Source: Nothophaeocryptopus gaeumannii
Lineage: Eukaryota > Ascomycota > Dothideomycetes > Mycosphaerellales > Mycosphaerellaceae
Assembly (NCBI GenBank): GCA_031771865.1
Contig: JASISA010000027.1
Location: 62,001-126,000 of the forward strand
Direction: 5' to 3'
Length of the DNA stretch: 64,000 nucleotides
Made by a program: the position numbers and the translations under genes. A model generated the notes under the pieces. The model was not told the origin of the DNA. It ran no database searches and saw nothing but the letters and a program-made list of their open reading frames with translations. Below are positions 1-11,044 of the stretch, piece by piece. Numbering within the stretch: the stretch's first letter is position 1; every line of letters starts with the position of its first letter.

Positions 1-494
1 TACCCAAGGCCACGAGCAGTGATGCTATTTCCGATATCCATAGCGACAAGCCGGCGTTTAACACTTTCAGGCGCATGTGCCTCTTGTTTGACGAGTGTGA
101 AGCCCAGCTTTCTGTGATGGGTGCTCTGCTGTTAAGAAGACGTTGTGGATGCGGCGGCTATCACGACACACCATCCTCTGTGAATTTGCTGCAGACCCTA
201 AAGGGTGTCGCTGCAGACACTCTCCGAAACACCAGCATCACAAGCCGAAAAGAGAGCAGCCTGAGATCCCGACTCGACTCGCTCCAGGCCCAGCTGAACA
301 AACTAGACCTGGAGAAGGTGTTGAACAATGCTGCCAAAGCGATCGAAGCACGTAAGGCCAGAACCATTCACAGCGGCGTGACAGACGGGTCAATTGCTCC
401 ACGGGCGCAGGACAAGGACAACGCGCGCGAGGTCCCCGAGGAGGAAGACACTGACGACAGCGAAATGGAGGATGTAGCCTCTGAAGCTGAGTAG
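1..494 (+). CDS. C-terminal part of an unidentified protein (5' end outside window)
   Basis: The reading frame is open from the left edge (first complete codon at base 3) to a TAG at 492-494, so this is the 3' end of a gene that begins outside the window. About 163 residues are visible. They include a helical, probably coiled-coil stretch (SLRSRLDSLQAQLNKLDLEKV, roughly codons 90-115 of the visible part) and a very acidic tail (PEEEDTDDSEMEDVASEAE). Acidic tails of this kind are common in nuclear proteins, but I recognise no domain and assign no function. The Gly/Cys/Arg-rich segment near base 150 is less protein-like, and an unspliced intron there cannot be excluded. The stop lies 25 bases from the 3' end of the convergent neighbour. 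Confidence 0.5.
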   Translation, partial: PKATSSDAISDIHSDKPAFNTFRRMCLLFDECEAQLSVMGALLLRRRCGCGGYHDTPSSVNLLQTLKGVAADTLRNTSITSRKESSLRSRLDSLQAQLNKLDLEKVLNNAAKAIEARKARTIHSGVTDGSIAPRAQDKDNAREVPEEEDTDDSEMEDVASEAE

Positions 495-519
495 AACGTC
501 TCTACAAAGCTTTGACAGA

Positions 520-1878
520 CTACGCCGGCGGCGCTGCTGCTACAGTACCGCGGCCTTCCTTGATGCCGCCTTTCCACTTGCCATCGGCCTTCTCCCACTC
601 GATGGTACCCAACGATACCGTTCGCAACACATTTGCTTTAAAGATCGACAGCTTCTCCAGCTTCTCTGACAGCCGTTCCAGGTCGGCAACATCCGGGAAC
701 GTCTTCGCAAGTACATGGTGTTTGGGATTCTGAAGCTTTTCGTATATTAGCATGGTTCGGAGTATCATGATGGGCACAAACAGATGCTCCATCGATCGTA
801 TGGGTTTTGATAGCACGGCTTCGTAATGTAAAGGAAGATGGAATGGTAATGAAAGGTGTAGACTTACAGACATGAAGAACTGAAGCGAAGGATTTGCAAC
901 AATCTCGACCTGCTCCAAATGCTTCAGTCCCTCCAGTGTTCCCAACAGTCCCTTCTTCGTCTCTTCACCCGGCTCAATCTCCGCAGTCAATCCTAATACC
1001 ATCACATTCTTCTGCACTTCCAACACCTTCTTGATCTGCTCCTGCGTCAAAGTGTACAACGTCGTATTCAACGCCCTCAATCCCTTCGGACTCGTCTCCT
1101 CCTCCGTCAATGCCTTAATCAACTCGTTCGACAACGTCTTGTTAAACGCCATTATTCCCTCTTTCGCTCCAGCTCCTTGAATATTCGCCGGATCTTGCTC
1201 ATCATCCTCTACAACCTCGGGCTCACTCAAATTGAACGAGCAGCTTATCAAACCTGGCCCGATGAGCATCGGCAACTCAGGCGCTTGTATCTTTCCCATG
1301 AACTCCTCATCTTCATGTCGAAACGTATAATTCACCTCCAAGAACATCAATCCCCTCCTGGCTTCGCCTGGCACATCGGAGGTGTTGTATTTCAACCATT
1401 TGGAAGCTCGTTCGAAGAAATGCGGTTTCGCGAAGACGTCGAGTAGGTGTAAGGCTCGCAGATTTGGCAATTTCTTGAAAAAGTTCACCGCATCCTCCAT
1501 ACTCTCCTCCGTGATGCCCGCAAACAACTGACTGTACATCACCACGCTCTTCAAATTCGGTAGCCTTTCCGCCAGTTTCGTCAACCATCCCACTGGATAC
1601 CCGAGACTAAACAGTTCCAGTGTCAGACTCTCGATGCTGTGTGGGAGGGAGGATGGGATATCCCATGGTTGCGTGAGGATGTCTTGGTACTCGTCGACTT
1701 TTATATCGGAGGTGAGGGTGAGGGCGCGGAGGCCGCGGGCGTCGGCGGGGAAGTCGGGGAGGGTGAATGACTGGAGGGGAATTTGGGCGCCTTGTGCGTC
1801 TTGCGGTGCGACTGGGGGCCCGCCGGTCGTTCCGGGGGTTGTGGAGGGTGAAATGGAGGTGTCGATTTGTGAGGACAT
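520..1878 (-). CDS. Conserved fungal hypothetical protein, LRR/F-box-protein-like
   Basis: Unidentified protein. The model starts at ATG 1878 (MSSQIDTS). The frame stays open upstream, but only to non-ATG codons. Exon 1 is 1878-868 and exon 2 is 786-520, giving 425 aa. The intron (866/867 down to 787, 81 nt) has a GTAAGT donor, is a multiple of three and contains no stop, so retention would add 27 residues. The middle of the protein has spaced leucine-rich segments such as LPNLKSVVMY and LPNLRALHLLD, typical of the repeat part of fungal F-box/LRR-like proteins. No F-box is evident at the N-terminus, which is instead a Ser/Thr/Pro-rich linker. Function unknown. Confidence 0.65.
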   Translation of the reverse strand: MSSQIDTSISPSTTPGTTGGPPVAPQDAQGAQIPLQSFTLPDFPADARGLRALTLTSDIKVDEYQDILTQPWDIPSSLPHSIESLTLELFSLGYPVGWLTKLAERLPNLKSVVMYSQLFAGITEESMEDAVNFFKKLPNLRALHLLDVFAKPHFFERASKWLKYNTSDVPGEARRGLMFLEVNYTFRHEDEEFMGKIQAPELPMLIGPGLISCSFNLSEPEVVEDDEQDPANIQGAGAKEGIMAFNKTLSNELIKALTEEETSPKGLRALNTTLYTLTQEQIKKVLEVQKNVMVLGLTAEIEPGEETKKGLLGTLEGLKHLEQVEIVANPSLQFFMSVSLHLSLPFHLPLHYEAVLSKPIRSMEHLFVPIMILRTMLIYEKLQNPKHHVLAKTFPDVADLERLSEKLEKLSIFKANVLRTVSLGTIEWEKADGKWKGGIKEGRGTVAAAPPA

Positions 1879-2399
1879 TGTTGTGGGTGCGGAAGTATAG
1901 TGAATGTAAGAGGAGAGGAGGAGAAGAAGGGCTGAGGGGTGGAGGGTGAAAGCTAAGGGAGCCCCTTGAAGACTACTGTGATGCTGTAGATGAGGAGAAG
2001 AAGTCAAGAGAATATCGCGGAATCGTCCAAGCGATTGAGAAGACTTGGAGTATACTTGATCCTAGCAAATCATTGAAGTCTGGTAGTGAGATCCCCTCAT
2101 TGTGGTTGTCACATGCTGCGGAGCTGAAGGTGGAGTACCCTGCAGGTGAATGGGAGAGCGGGCCGTTTTCTCTGCCTGAGGCCTGCATGAGCTGGCGGTT
2201 CTAGCGTGAATCCTTCTGCAGAGGAACCTCCATCGCTCCTTCCATCAACAGCCTCAGCTTGCTCGCGAGAAGATGGCTTGCAGCAGTTCCTGGACGGCAT
2301 ATGTAGCCGTTTCCGCTGCACACATCCTCTACAACATGTCTCTAGCATCCAGTGCTGTTCGACTGCCTGCCAACAGACGACAGCATCAAAACGAACAGT

Positions 2400-5300
2400 A
2401 TGGGCGGATTGCACACGATCGCAGAGGATGACCAGTACGATTCTGCCCAGGAGCCGGAGCCCAAACGGAGTCGTACGCAACTTGAATGTATACCATGTGA
2501 AGCTCGCTTCACAAATCGCCGAAGCTTGCTCAGACATCAACGTTCACCAAATCATCTCAGACGCCTTGGCTTAACACCGGCGGAAGTCTGGTGCCATCAG
2601 TGCAGCCCTCCAAAGGCCTTTGCACGTGATGACAATCTCCGTCGTCATGCTAAAGAGGTCCATGGCGGCCTGAAGCGAGGAGCAGTCGCAGACAATGGCG
2701 ATGCACCTGTGTTTGAGTCAGGCGAGATGATATCGGCTATTCGAGATGGCGATACTGCACCGAACGAAGAGCTGCCGAATTTCCGTGCCACCAGTCTAGA
2801 TGTCTCAGAAGACACTTTGTCCACAGCGACGACTGCTCCAATCGCAGCTCTCGGCGAAGCAATCAGCATCCCACCCAATGCCGAAGACACAGCTGCACCC
2901 ACCAATAGTTTTGGCTATGATCCTTTTGCAGACAATGCGATGAGTGATGCTGCCTCAATTGCATCCGCTTCTTCTTTTGGACCTCCTGCCAGCACCTTCG
3001 TCAGCAAGCTACCATTCCGGAGCGCCTTGTTTGGAAAACGTGGAGGCCCCAATCCCCGAACGATGCAATTACGCTTCTTCCGGCCTTGCCCCTTGTGTGG
3101 AAAAGAATTTGGAAAGGATCTTAGTGATGGCGTACAGGTCATGCAACATTTGGAAGTGCATAAAGCAGAGTTGCAGGAGCAACCACTGGAGATCTCGTGT
3201 CTTGTCTGTCAAGTTGCTTTCAAACACGAAAAGGATTTGCAGTGGCATCTGAACTGTGTCAAGACCAAGAGTGCCTGTGGCTTTGCTTTCGCCCACGTCG
3301 GGCCTTGTGAGGGCCATCATGGACCATCGCTCGACCGCCAGGTGCACAAGAATCATGAAAGCTTCAAAGGCCAACTTGTACTCTGGGAAAACACGCAATT
3401 GAGAGACTTTCGAGCATACGTCCAAGATTTTAGCGCTGGCGATGCGAGGACTAATGCGCCTCCCTATGGCCTCGTACAGTCGTATTTCCGTCGATCGATG
3501 GATTCGCTGCATTCGCTTCAAAGCGGCTCTACAGCCAGATCTAGCAGTACAGCTCCTACTACTGATGGGGTTCATTCACAAGGCCGACTTGGCACTCTCA
3601 GACTTCAATCAAAGCTGCGAAAGATGTTTAGCGTGCCCACTGAGACGCTCTCCGCCGCTGTCAACGTCGGTGACATTGAAACCGCGAGCAAGATCTTAGC
3701 GCGGCACGGCGGAATTTCGAATGGCGTTGAAATATCCGTTCACATCCTTACTTCCATCAAGAAATTGGACCTACCAATGCTTCAGCTGCTGATTGACTAC
3801 AGCAAGACAAGCGCACTGTACAGAGATATCCATCGCATGAACGGACAAGGCAATGGCCTTCGGGAACTAGAAGAAGACATATTGCCTCACATTCGACTGG
3901 ATACCAGCGACTCATACACAGGGCTAGGGTGTTGCTTCAGTATCCTTCTGAACAGCGGCATGCAGCTTGATGGATTCGTAGAGTCAATCAAGGCGCTGCC
4001 TAAAAGCTCGTGGACCACTATGCTGGATGCCATGTTTGCAGGACTTTCTGGCCTGGAGGTGAACTGTTCCTTCATGCACTCTCTCCTCGCCGCGTCGTCG
4101 CGTGATAAGATGTACGACATGGTGACAATGCTCTTCAAGGCTGGTGTCGATCCGAAATATATTCATGATGTTGAGGTTCTCCTAGAGGGCTCGGCCATTG
4201 AGATGCTTTTCGCGGTCTGGAAAGCAGCTTTGTACATTGCAACTCAGGCCGGAGATGTGTCATGTGCGAGACGTCTTACTATTCACGCCATGGAATTTGC
4301 CTCCTCGACCGATGTCAATGCTGACATACCGGTGGACAAATGGTTTCCTCGCGCCGCGCTTTCTTTCGCGATACGAGGCCGCCATGCAGCTGTATTGAGA
4401 ACCAGTTCCAGTGCCTCGCTGCAGCGATTTGCCCATGAAATTGCATTCGGCGAACCTGGTTTGAGCACACTTAGATGGATGCTGGCAAATTGACCACACA
4501 AGCCACACAATCATAACATCAATCTTGATCTGCTCTCCCCTACGGACCAACTTGCGCAGCGGTCCGGCAAGCTCTGTTGCAGACTTCTTCTCGGCTACGA
4601 TGTTGACATTTGCGAGCAAGAAGCCCGAGACCGCGTCGCCTTGGCTGTGGATATCGATGACGAGAGACTCGTATACAGGTTACCAGGATACGCCATGCTT
4701 ATCGACCACTCTGCAACGACATTGCGTGCATTTAGAGATGGCAAATACGCTTCAGCAGAAGCGCTCTTGGCTCGTCAAGCTGGACGGTTCTTCTACATCG
4801 ATTATGACAAAATATAGGTAGCTGCATCCAGGAATGACTTTAACCAACTCGAAAGCCTGCTCGACAAGGGTGAATATCAGCCATGGCCCGGCGCTCTGGA
4901 TATAGACAGTGTGGAATCCGAATCCGCTTCAACACTGTCGATGCCTGACATTGAAATACCTGACATTGAACTAGCGCAAGATAGTCGCCCTCCTACTCAG
5001 CACTCGATACAATTGTCATCCACACTTATGGATCGGCTTCTGATCAGCTCCATTCTGAGAGGCAATTTGCACGACTTTGAAAACTCGTTACTGCAAGGCG
5101 CAAATGTCAACGCGACTGACAACTTGGGCGTACCCTCGCTGTCACTCGCTATCCAGTGCGAAGAAGGTCGGATGGTAGAACTGCTCTTGAGGGAAGGGGT
5201 CGGCGTCAACACGAGGAATGAAGTCAATGAGACGCCTTTGATGACTGCAGCGCAATCATCGCTATCGACGCCGATTTTGTCTAAATTAATCTTGGATCTT

Positions 5301-5504
5301 CTCAGTCATGGCGCGAACGTGAATGCAACAGGGGGTGCGCACGGATGTGCTTTGGCCACGCTTTGTCATGTCAACTCTCACAGGGCCGAATTGCTACTGG
5401 ATGTGCCCGGCGTCTACGTCGATACTTATTGCCCCACATGCACAGGGCGTTGTCAAGCTATAAGCCGTGCACAGGAGTTGCGGATATCTTCGAGAGCAAC
5501 CTGA
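2400..5504 (+). pseudogene. C2H2 zinc-finger / ankyrin-repeat protein gene with two in-frame stop codons
   Basis: A single reading frame runs from ATG 2400 to the stop at 5502-5504 (1035 codons). It is broken by TGA at 4491-4493 and TAG at 4815-4817. The N-terminal part carries C2H2-like fingers (CIPCEARFTNRRSLLRH, CHQCSPPKAFARDDNLRRH, CPLCGKEF with a distal HLEVH, CLVCQVAF). The C-terminal part, after both stops, has recognisable ankyrin repeats (LLREGVGVNTRNEVNETPLM, LLSHGANVNATGG). Coding character continues between the stops. I tested candidate introns that would remove each stop (for example 4459-4559, 101 nt, and a 44-nt candidate ending at the TAG), and both break the frame. Either the gene is dead, it makes a 697-aa truncated protein lacking the ankyrin part, or an unusual splice removes the stops. 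Such fusions are expected to be nuclear regulators; the role here is inferred only. Confidence 0.7.
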
Positions 5505-5627
5505 CGCAGGTCTAACGGTAGAGAGTATGTTCTCCCCCAAACTAGAAGACTTCATAACATCGCGCGTCGGAATTGACCCGGTCTTAGCATTCTCACTGAC
5601 CTATACTTTTCTCCATTCCTACCATCC

Positions 5628-7595
5628 TTACTTCTTCTTCGCCTTCTCCAACCAATACTCTACCGGCCCCAAAGCCGTCCTCGGCAACCCTCTAAACCTC
5701 TCTTCTTCATACGTCTCATTAATTGCCTTTGCCAATCTCTCCGCCTTCGCAATCGTAATCCTCTTCGCACTGGCAGGTCCTTCTCTCTGCACAAGCGCCA
5801 AATTCTGACCTACCAGATCCCTCCGCTTCTCCCGCACCTCGGGACTATCTTGACTTTCTGCCTTACAGAGTGGGCAGGAGCACGTGAACCCCCATGTCTT
5901 CTTGAGCGCGGCTTGGCGGGAGTCGTAATCGGAGGACTCATCGTAGGAGTGTGTAATTTCTTCGCCTGTGGAGATGGGCTTTGTGGCGCGGATGAGGAGG
6001 AGGTCGCCGATGTGGTCCTTTTTGCAATTTGAAAGACATGCGTGGTTCGCATATGCTGCTGTGATCCAGAGTCCGGTACTCGCATTACTGACGTGCTCTT
6101 CACCAGCAATAGATCCTGGTCCGAAGGCGTTTCGGCAGACAATGTCATGGATTTGGAAGGTGTCTACTACGGGGCCGTCTTCGCTTAGGATGAGTTGCGT
6201 GCCGATGCTTTTGTAGTCGGCATAGAGGTCCATGACTCGCGGGATTTGAGAGGGGTTGTTGAGGAGTTTCTGCACGACGCCTTTGGTCATGCCTGCTGGA
6301 AAGACTCTGATCTCGTCGTCTCGGGTATCGTATGTCATTGCTGTCCATGTGTCTGTCTCGTGACTCCAGGCGACGTGAAAGGCTTTCTCGCATAATACCA
6401 GCTCGCCGGGCTTGATGTCTCGATTGGCGAAAAGACCACGTCCGCCTAGAGGACTGTCCTTGATCTCGGCAATGGCCGAAAATGGAGCAGCATCTACTCG
6501 GGGACGCGCAGTAGACAGCTTGGACTGAATCTTTGCGAAGTCGTAGTCCCCAGTAGCCTTCTCGTGGAGTCGAGTCTCAATGCTTCGCAGGTAGGTTTTG
6601 GCGTCTTTGTCGTCCGGTGAGAGTTCAAGTGCCTTTTTGAACAGCTTCTGTGCTTCTTCGTACTCGCCTAGATTGTATGAAGCAGTACCAGCGCGAAAGT
6701 TGGCCTTGCTGTCAAGTGACTTGGACTTGTCATCAGCGCCGTTAGTGATAGCGGCCAAAGCATCTGCTTTCGCTTCGTCCAATCGACCCAAAGCCAGGTC
6801 AACATGTGCACGATTCCGGTAAATGTCTTTCGCCATGCTCTCGTCGCCCTCTTTCTCTGCCAGCTGGATGCCTTCAGTATAGAATGCGTGAGTCTCAAGG
6901 AAGTCCTTCTTCTTCAGCGCAGTATTTCCCAAATTCTTGCATTTCTCCGCAGTCCGTTGAATGCCATTTGGCAATCCATTCGCCTTCTTCGACGGAAACA
7001 GAGCCTCATTCTCGGGAAGTTTCCGGACTAAGTCTGACGGATGATGGATTCTGATGGTAGGCTCGCCCTGCTCGTTGATAGTGAAGTACGGCTCCTTGAT
7101 CATCATGTCTTTTCCGAACTCCAACAGATCGTCTCCGCGTTTCGACTTGTGCAGATACGCCTCCACTCGCTCCGCATCTCCGGCTTCGTCTTCTACGATG
7201 GTCCAGGAAAACGCGATTTGAGGCACTACTGGAGCTTCTCGTCGAACAATCAGTATTTTTCCTGTGTGATGTGTATCGATCTTCAAATCCGCGAGAGCCA
7301 TGGGTGCGAGGTCTTTGAGCGGTGTGGTGCTCGGTGGGTATGCATTTCCGACTGCTAAAGCTACCATACTGTCAGACGCTGTGCTGGTCGACATTCCAGG
7401 GTCAGGTTCGCCGGCCATATCGGCCATCAGTGAAGACTGTGTGGCGAAACTGACTGCATCTTTGCGATCTCGCTTTGCTCGCGGCTGGCCCTGCTGCTCT
7501 CGACACTTTTGCAATCTTCTTTGCACTGTTTGACGCATGCGATCCGACTGCTCTTGCGTCATATGAACAGTATGACCATGAGTTTCGGAGGCCAT
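5628..7595 (-). CDS. TPR and SET domain protein (SMYD-like lysine methyltransferase)
   Basis: Intronless 655-aa protein starting at ATG 7595 (MASETHGH); upstream frame is open but only to non-ATG codons. Residues about 215-335 form tetratricopeptide repeats (CKNLGNTALKKKDF, NLGEYEEAQKLFKKALELSP). Residues about 375-575 form a SET domain: it begins SPLGGRGLFANRDIKPGE, has the core NHACLSNCKKD (the NHxCxxN-type motif) and the GEEITHSYDE motif, and ends with a cysteine-rich post-SET segment (CSCPLCK). This TPR-plus-SET order is typical of a fungal family related to SMYD enzymes, which transfer methyl from S-adenosylmethionine to lysine. The substrate is unknown. The zinc-binding MYND finger of animal SMYD proteins is not obvious. 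Confidence 0.85.
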   Translation of the reverse strand: MASETHGHTVHMTQEQSDRMRQTVQRRLQKCREQQGQPRAKRDRKDAVSFATQSSLMADMAGEPDPGMSTSTASDSMVALAVGNAYPPSTTPLKDLAPMALADLKIDTHHTGKILIVRREAPVVPQIAFSWTIVEDEAGDAERVEAYLHKSKRGDDLLEFGKDMMIKEPYFTINEQGEPTIRIHHPSDLVRKLPENEALFPSKKANGLPNGIQRTAEKCKNLGNTALKKKDFLETHAFYTEGIQLAEKEGDESMAKDIYRNRAHVDLALGRLDEAKADALAAITNGADDKSKSLDSKANFRAGTASYNLGEYEEAQKLFKKALELSPDDKDAKTYLRSIETRLHEKATGDYDFAKIQSKLSTARPRVDAAPFSAIAEIKDSPLGGRGLFANRDIKPGELVLCEKAFHVAWSHETDTWTAMTYDTRDDEIRVFPAGMTKGVVQKLLNNPSQIPRVMDLYADYKSIGTQLILSEDGPVVDTFQIHDIVCRNAFGPGSIAGEEHVSNASTGLWITAAYANHACLSNCKKDHIGDLLLIRATKPISTGEEITHSYDESSDYDSRQAALKKTWGFTCSCPLCKAESQDSPEVREKRRDLVGQNLALVQREGPASAKRITIAKAERLAKAINETYEEERFRGLPRTALGPVEYWLEKAKKK

Positions 7596-8802
7596 CTCAA
7601 GTCGTAGAAGTCCCCCAGCTTCCAGGGGAACGAGGCATAAGATGCTGGGTTTAGTATGAGCGTAGCCTGGACCTAGTATCAAAAGGTGGAACAAGGCCAA
7701 AGACAGAAGGCGGTGTTTGTGTTGTACAGGGACAAATCTTGCATTTGCATTTGCATTCGGCGAAGTCGAATCGAGGTCTGACTAAGCCAAACGGCGAGGC
7801 CCGTGCCCGTGCCTTTTTGGCAGCTGCAAGTCTCTTTCTCTTTGATCCCTGCAAACTGGCATCACAACTTCCTCCTCCAGCCGAAGATACAGCCGTGTCA
7901 CTATCGTCCACTATCGTGGAACTCGATGCTCCTGCGGACTGGAGCAAGAGTCCCTGCGGTGAGAGGGCGAGGGCTTGGCCTCTGACATCGGTACCGTAGG
8001 CCATGAACTGTAGGCCATGAGGGAGACGGCTCCATTGAACCGGAAGTCCTCGAATACAGTACTACCAGAAGATGGTGGCATGATCATTGGCACGAAGCAG
8101 CTTGTGAGAGCTAGTCATCGCCTTTGACATGTTGGAAGAGTCAACGACGGAGAGCTTTGACATGTCATAGAACAACTATTGACGCTCCAGATGCTTGATG
8201 GCCTCGAACTGATGAAATGTGAGTCCTAATTCGTTGTGGCCTCAGGCTTCAGATCTTGGCGCTCAGGAATGAGTTCGCGTCCTCTCGCGTCAGAAACAAC
8301 AACAACATCATCACTCTTACATCGACAGCAACTCCAAACCATCGAAATGATAATGGCATCAAACTGAACCATGTACTGGACCTGGACCTGGACCTGGACC
8401 TCTCACGGCTGCAGCGGCTGCACTGTATTCTAGAACTACCATAGGTCTCGCGTCCAGCGCCCTCTTCACCTCCGCTCCCGGCCAAGATGCTGCAACATGC
8501 CGAGAGCCGCGCCTATTGCTCTACCATCAAAAACGTGATCTGCACCTCGCTAGTAGGCTGCACTTTGCACCAATGTGCGATCGAATTCCGCTCCATCAAA
8601 TGGCACGCCATCAATTCTTAGCTAAGTACATCGTTCTCATGTTCCGCCTTTCGCTGCTCTTCTTCCTCTCCTCTTAAGCCGTTTGCTGGTCAGTTTTCGT
8701 AAGCCAGAATTGTAGGGCAAGAAGAGGCAAAAGAAATCCAGGCCGCCATTCGTACCGTCGGCGAAAGCTGGACCTGGCCGAACGAGACTTTCACATCCCG
8801 AC
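7596..8802. other. Intergenic region between divergent SET and MFS genes
   Basis: About 1.2 kb with no convincing gene. It separates two divergently transcribed genes and so should hold both promoters. Pyrimidine-rich stretches lie just upstream of the MFS start (around 8640-8680). It also contains the hexamer repeat annotated at 8376-8399. Confidence 0.5.
8376..8399. repeat. (CTGGAC)4 hexanucleotide microsatellite
   Basis: Four perfect consecutive copies of CTGGAC in intergenic DNA, followed by a partial copy. Confidence 0.9.
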
Positions 8803-10170
8803 ATGACCGCACCACCTTCCCCCGGCGATGAGGAGGAGCCGGAGTCACTGGACTTCGAGAAGGAGGCCAGTATGCCCGACGAGAAGAATGCAACGACTTC
8901 CGCGACTCCTGTTGCAACAACACCTCCAGCGCCAATCCGAGATGGAGGTACGAGAGCCTGGCTACAAGTGCTCGGGTCTTTCTTGGTCTTTGGAAATCTT
9001 TGGGGTCTATCTTTTGCTTGGGGAAGCTTTCAGAGCTACTATGAACTCACGTACATTCCGAACGAGGATGCATCTGCCATCAGTTGGATTGGAACAATTA
9101 CCATCTTTGTCCTGATTCTCGGTGGCGTCGTCTCAGGTCCCCTCTTCGACCGTGGCTATTTCCGCACAATGCTTTTGGCAGGAGCCCTAGGCGAGACTCT
9201 AAGCTTATTCTTGACGAGTGTCTCCACCAAGTACTGGCATCTCTTCTTGACGCAGGGCGTTCTGCAAGGTGCCAGCAATGCTTTGTTGTACCTACCTGGC
9301 CTGGCACTCGTCGGGCGATCGTTCCAGAAGCACAGAGCAATCGCGATGGGCATCACAACGTGCGGTGCACCCGTTGGAGGCATTATCTACACCCTGGTCT
9401 TCTCGCAACTCATCGATACACTGTCTTTCGGCTGGACAGTACGGATAATGGCATTCATCATGCTTGGGACTTACTGCATCTCATTCCCTCTTTTACTCTG
9501 GGGAGTGTCAAATCTTGCAGATCTTGCCTCCGGTGCACCTAGGAAACTGTTTGATCGCCGCGCCCTTACTGATGCTCCGTTCTGGTTCTACAGCACCAGC
9601 AACTTCTTGGTCTTTTGCGGGTACATGGTCCCGTTCGTCTTCATCCCATCCTACGGCCAGCTAGTGCTCGGCATCAGTCAGAGCCTGTCTCTGTACGTCT
9701 CCATGATCGGCCAGGCCACCAGCATCGTTGGACGGCTCCTCGCCGGCTACTCAGCCTCTCATATTGGGGTCATGATCCCATGGATTATTTGTGTCTTCAG
9801 CAGTGGTATCATCGCAATTTCTTGGCAAGGCGCCCACACGTTCGGATCATACACTGCAATTGCGGCCTTATATGGATGCTTCAGTGGTGCGCTCATTCCA
9901 CTACCGCCGAGCGTCTTTCCTGTGGTGTGCCCGGATCAGAAAGTCTTCGGCACGAGACTTGGAATGGCCCAGGGCATCAACTCTCTTGGCAGCTTGATCG
10001 GCCCACCTATCGCAGCTGCACTGGCGAGCGTGTCCAGCTCACAGGGCAAGACGAATTATTTGGGACTGCAGCTGTTCTCCGGACTGGTCTTGATTGCTGG
10101 TGGATGCAACTTGTGCTGCTTGTCGATGATTTTGATCAAAAGGAGGAATGGAGGATCAAAGCTGATCTAG
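8803..10170 (+). CDS. MFS transporter, monocarboxylate transporter (MCT)-like
   Basis: Intronless 455-aa membrane protein starting at ATG 8803. A hydrophilic acidic N-terminus of about 45 residues is followed by DGGTRAWLQVLGSF, the conserved entry of fungal MCT-like proteins into the first helix. About twelve hydrophobic segments follow. The loop between helices 2 and 3 reads GPLFDRGYFRTM (the MFS D-R-G type motif), and LPGLALVGRSFQKHRAIAMG between helices 4 and 5 is characteristic of the MCT family. Family knowledge: proton-linked uptake or export of monocarboxylates or related organic acids at the plasma membrane; many fungal members are orphan. It ends in basic residues (KRRNGGSK). Substrate not predictable from sequence. 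Confidence 0.88.
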   Translation: MTAPPSPGDEEEPESLDFEKEASMPDEKNATTSATPVATTPPAPIRDGGTRAWLQVLGSFLVFGNLWGLSFAWGSFQSYYELTYIPNEDASAISWIGTITIFVLILGGVVSGPLFDRGYFRTMLLAGALGETLSLFLTSVSTKYWHLFLTQGVLQGASNALLYLPGLALVGRSFQKHRAIAMGITTCGAPVGGIIYTLVFSQLIDTLSFGWTVRIMAFIMLGTYCISFPLLLWGVSNLADLASGAPRKLFDRRALTDAPFWFYSTSNFLVFCGYMVPFVFIPSYGQLVLGISQSLSLYVSMIGQATSIVGRLLAGYSASHIGVMIPWIICVFSSGIIAISWQGAHTFGSYTAIAALYGCFSGALIPLPPSVFPVVCPDQKVFGTRLGMAQGINSLGSLIGPPIAAALASVSSSQGKTNYLGLQLFSGLVLIAGGCNLCCLSMILIKRRNGGSKLI

Positions 10171-10316
10171 CTCGGCACAGTATCCATGTATCGATGACCT
10201 TCCAGGGCCTCTTACGCCATCGCAATATTGCGTTCCCAACTCCTTTCCAAAAGTCCATGTCGGTAATGACTACAGATGATAATACAGCAATCGCCATGTG
10301 AGCTCACAGAGTCCGC

Positions 10317-10930
10317 TCATTTATAACGCCGATGCAAATGATACATCAGCAGCACGCAGACGATGGAGATGCCACCGAAAAGTATCAAGATCTGATAGCC
10401 ATACAGATCGTGATTGAGAGGGAGATGATGCCGTCGAATACGAAGAGCCATTGCCTGCACACAGGATATAAGCAATGCCATAAAAGCCAGGAAGTCGCTG
10501 GACGAGAACTCACCATCCTCTCAATCCTAGCCGTCCATTCATCCCCTTATACAACCCGGCCTGGAGATATCCCGAGAACATATTCGCGATCGCGCTCGTC
10601 TGATCGAAGGTCGCCACACGTTTACTGAACTCCTTCGGTCCATACCACCCACCAAGCAAAGACTAGTACCCAGGAAACGAACATGCTTCCGCCAGCCTAA
10701 CGAAGAAGCGCAGCGCGTACAGCGTTTCGACATTCTTCGCAGCGGCCATGCACATTACAAGCGCCGACCACGTAAGCTTGCAGGCTGGGATCCAGATCGA
10801 GGGACGGATATATGTGAGTTCGATCATTTGGGAGGGCACTGTGCCGATAATGATTCCGATGTTGAACAATGTACTTCGCATGCAGACATCCCTGAGGAAG
10901 TGGTCTCCTCGCCAAGCCATATGCATGGTG
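10317..10930 (-). pseudogene. Degraded ACS-family (allantoate permease-like) MFS transporter
   Basis: Reading leftwards from about 10926, the protein matches the N-terminal half of fungal anion:cation symporters of the allantoate/pantothenate permease type (FNIGIIIGTVPSQMIELTYI, RPSIWIPACKLTWSALVMCM, AAAKNVETLYALRFFVRLAE, FPGY). An in-frame TAG at 10665-10663 replaces the glutamine normally following FPGY. Reading continues in frame as SLLGGWYGPKEF and TSAIANMFSGYLQAGLYKGM. A plausible intron follows, then WLFVFDGIIS. After that only the extreme C-terminal helix remains (ILILFGGISIVCVLLMYHLH, ending RRYK and TGA at 10319-10317) in another frame, so about half of the transporter is deleted. 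The first exon upstream of 10926 is not recognisable. It lies divergently beside a dead TauD dioxygenase. Confidence 0.8.
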
Positions 10931-11044
10931 CAATGATATTGGTCGAGCTCGCGAGCTCAGTAGTGGGAGGTATATCCTCAATGTAAGGTAAGAAACGTTG
11001 AGAGAGAGACTGGCCGTGAGAATCATTGGCCCCTAGTATCAGAC

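Noticed and set aside
4459..4559. Candidate intron removing the TGA in the C2H2/ankyrin gene
   Set aside because: Weak GTTTGA donor and a length of 101, which breaks the frame of the coding sequence beyond.
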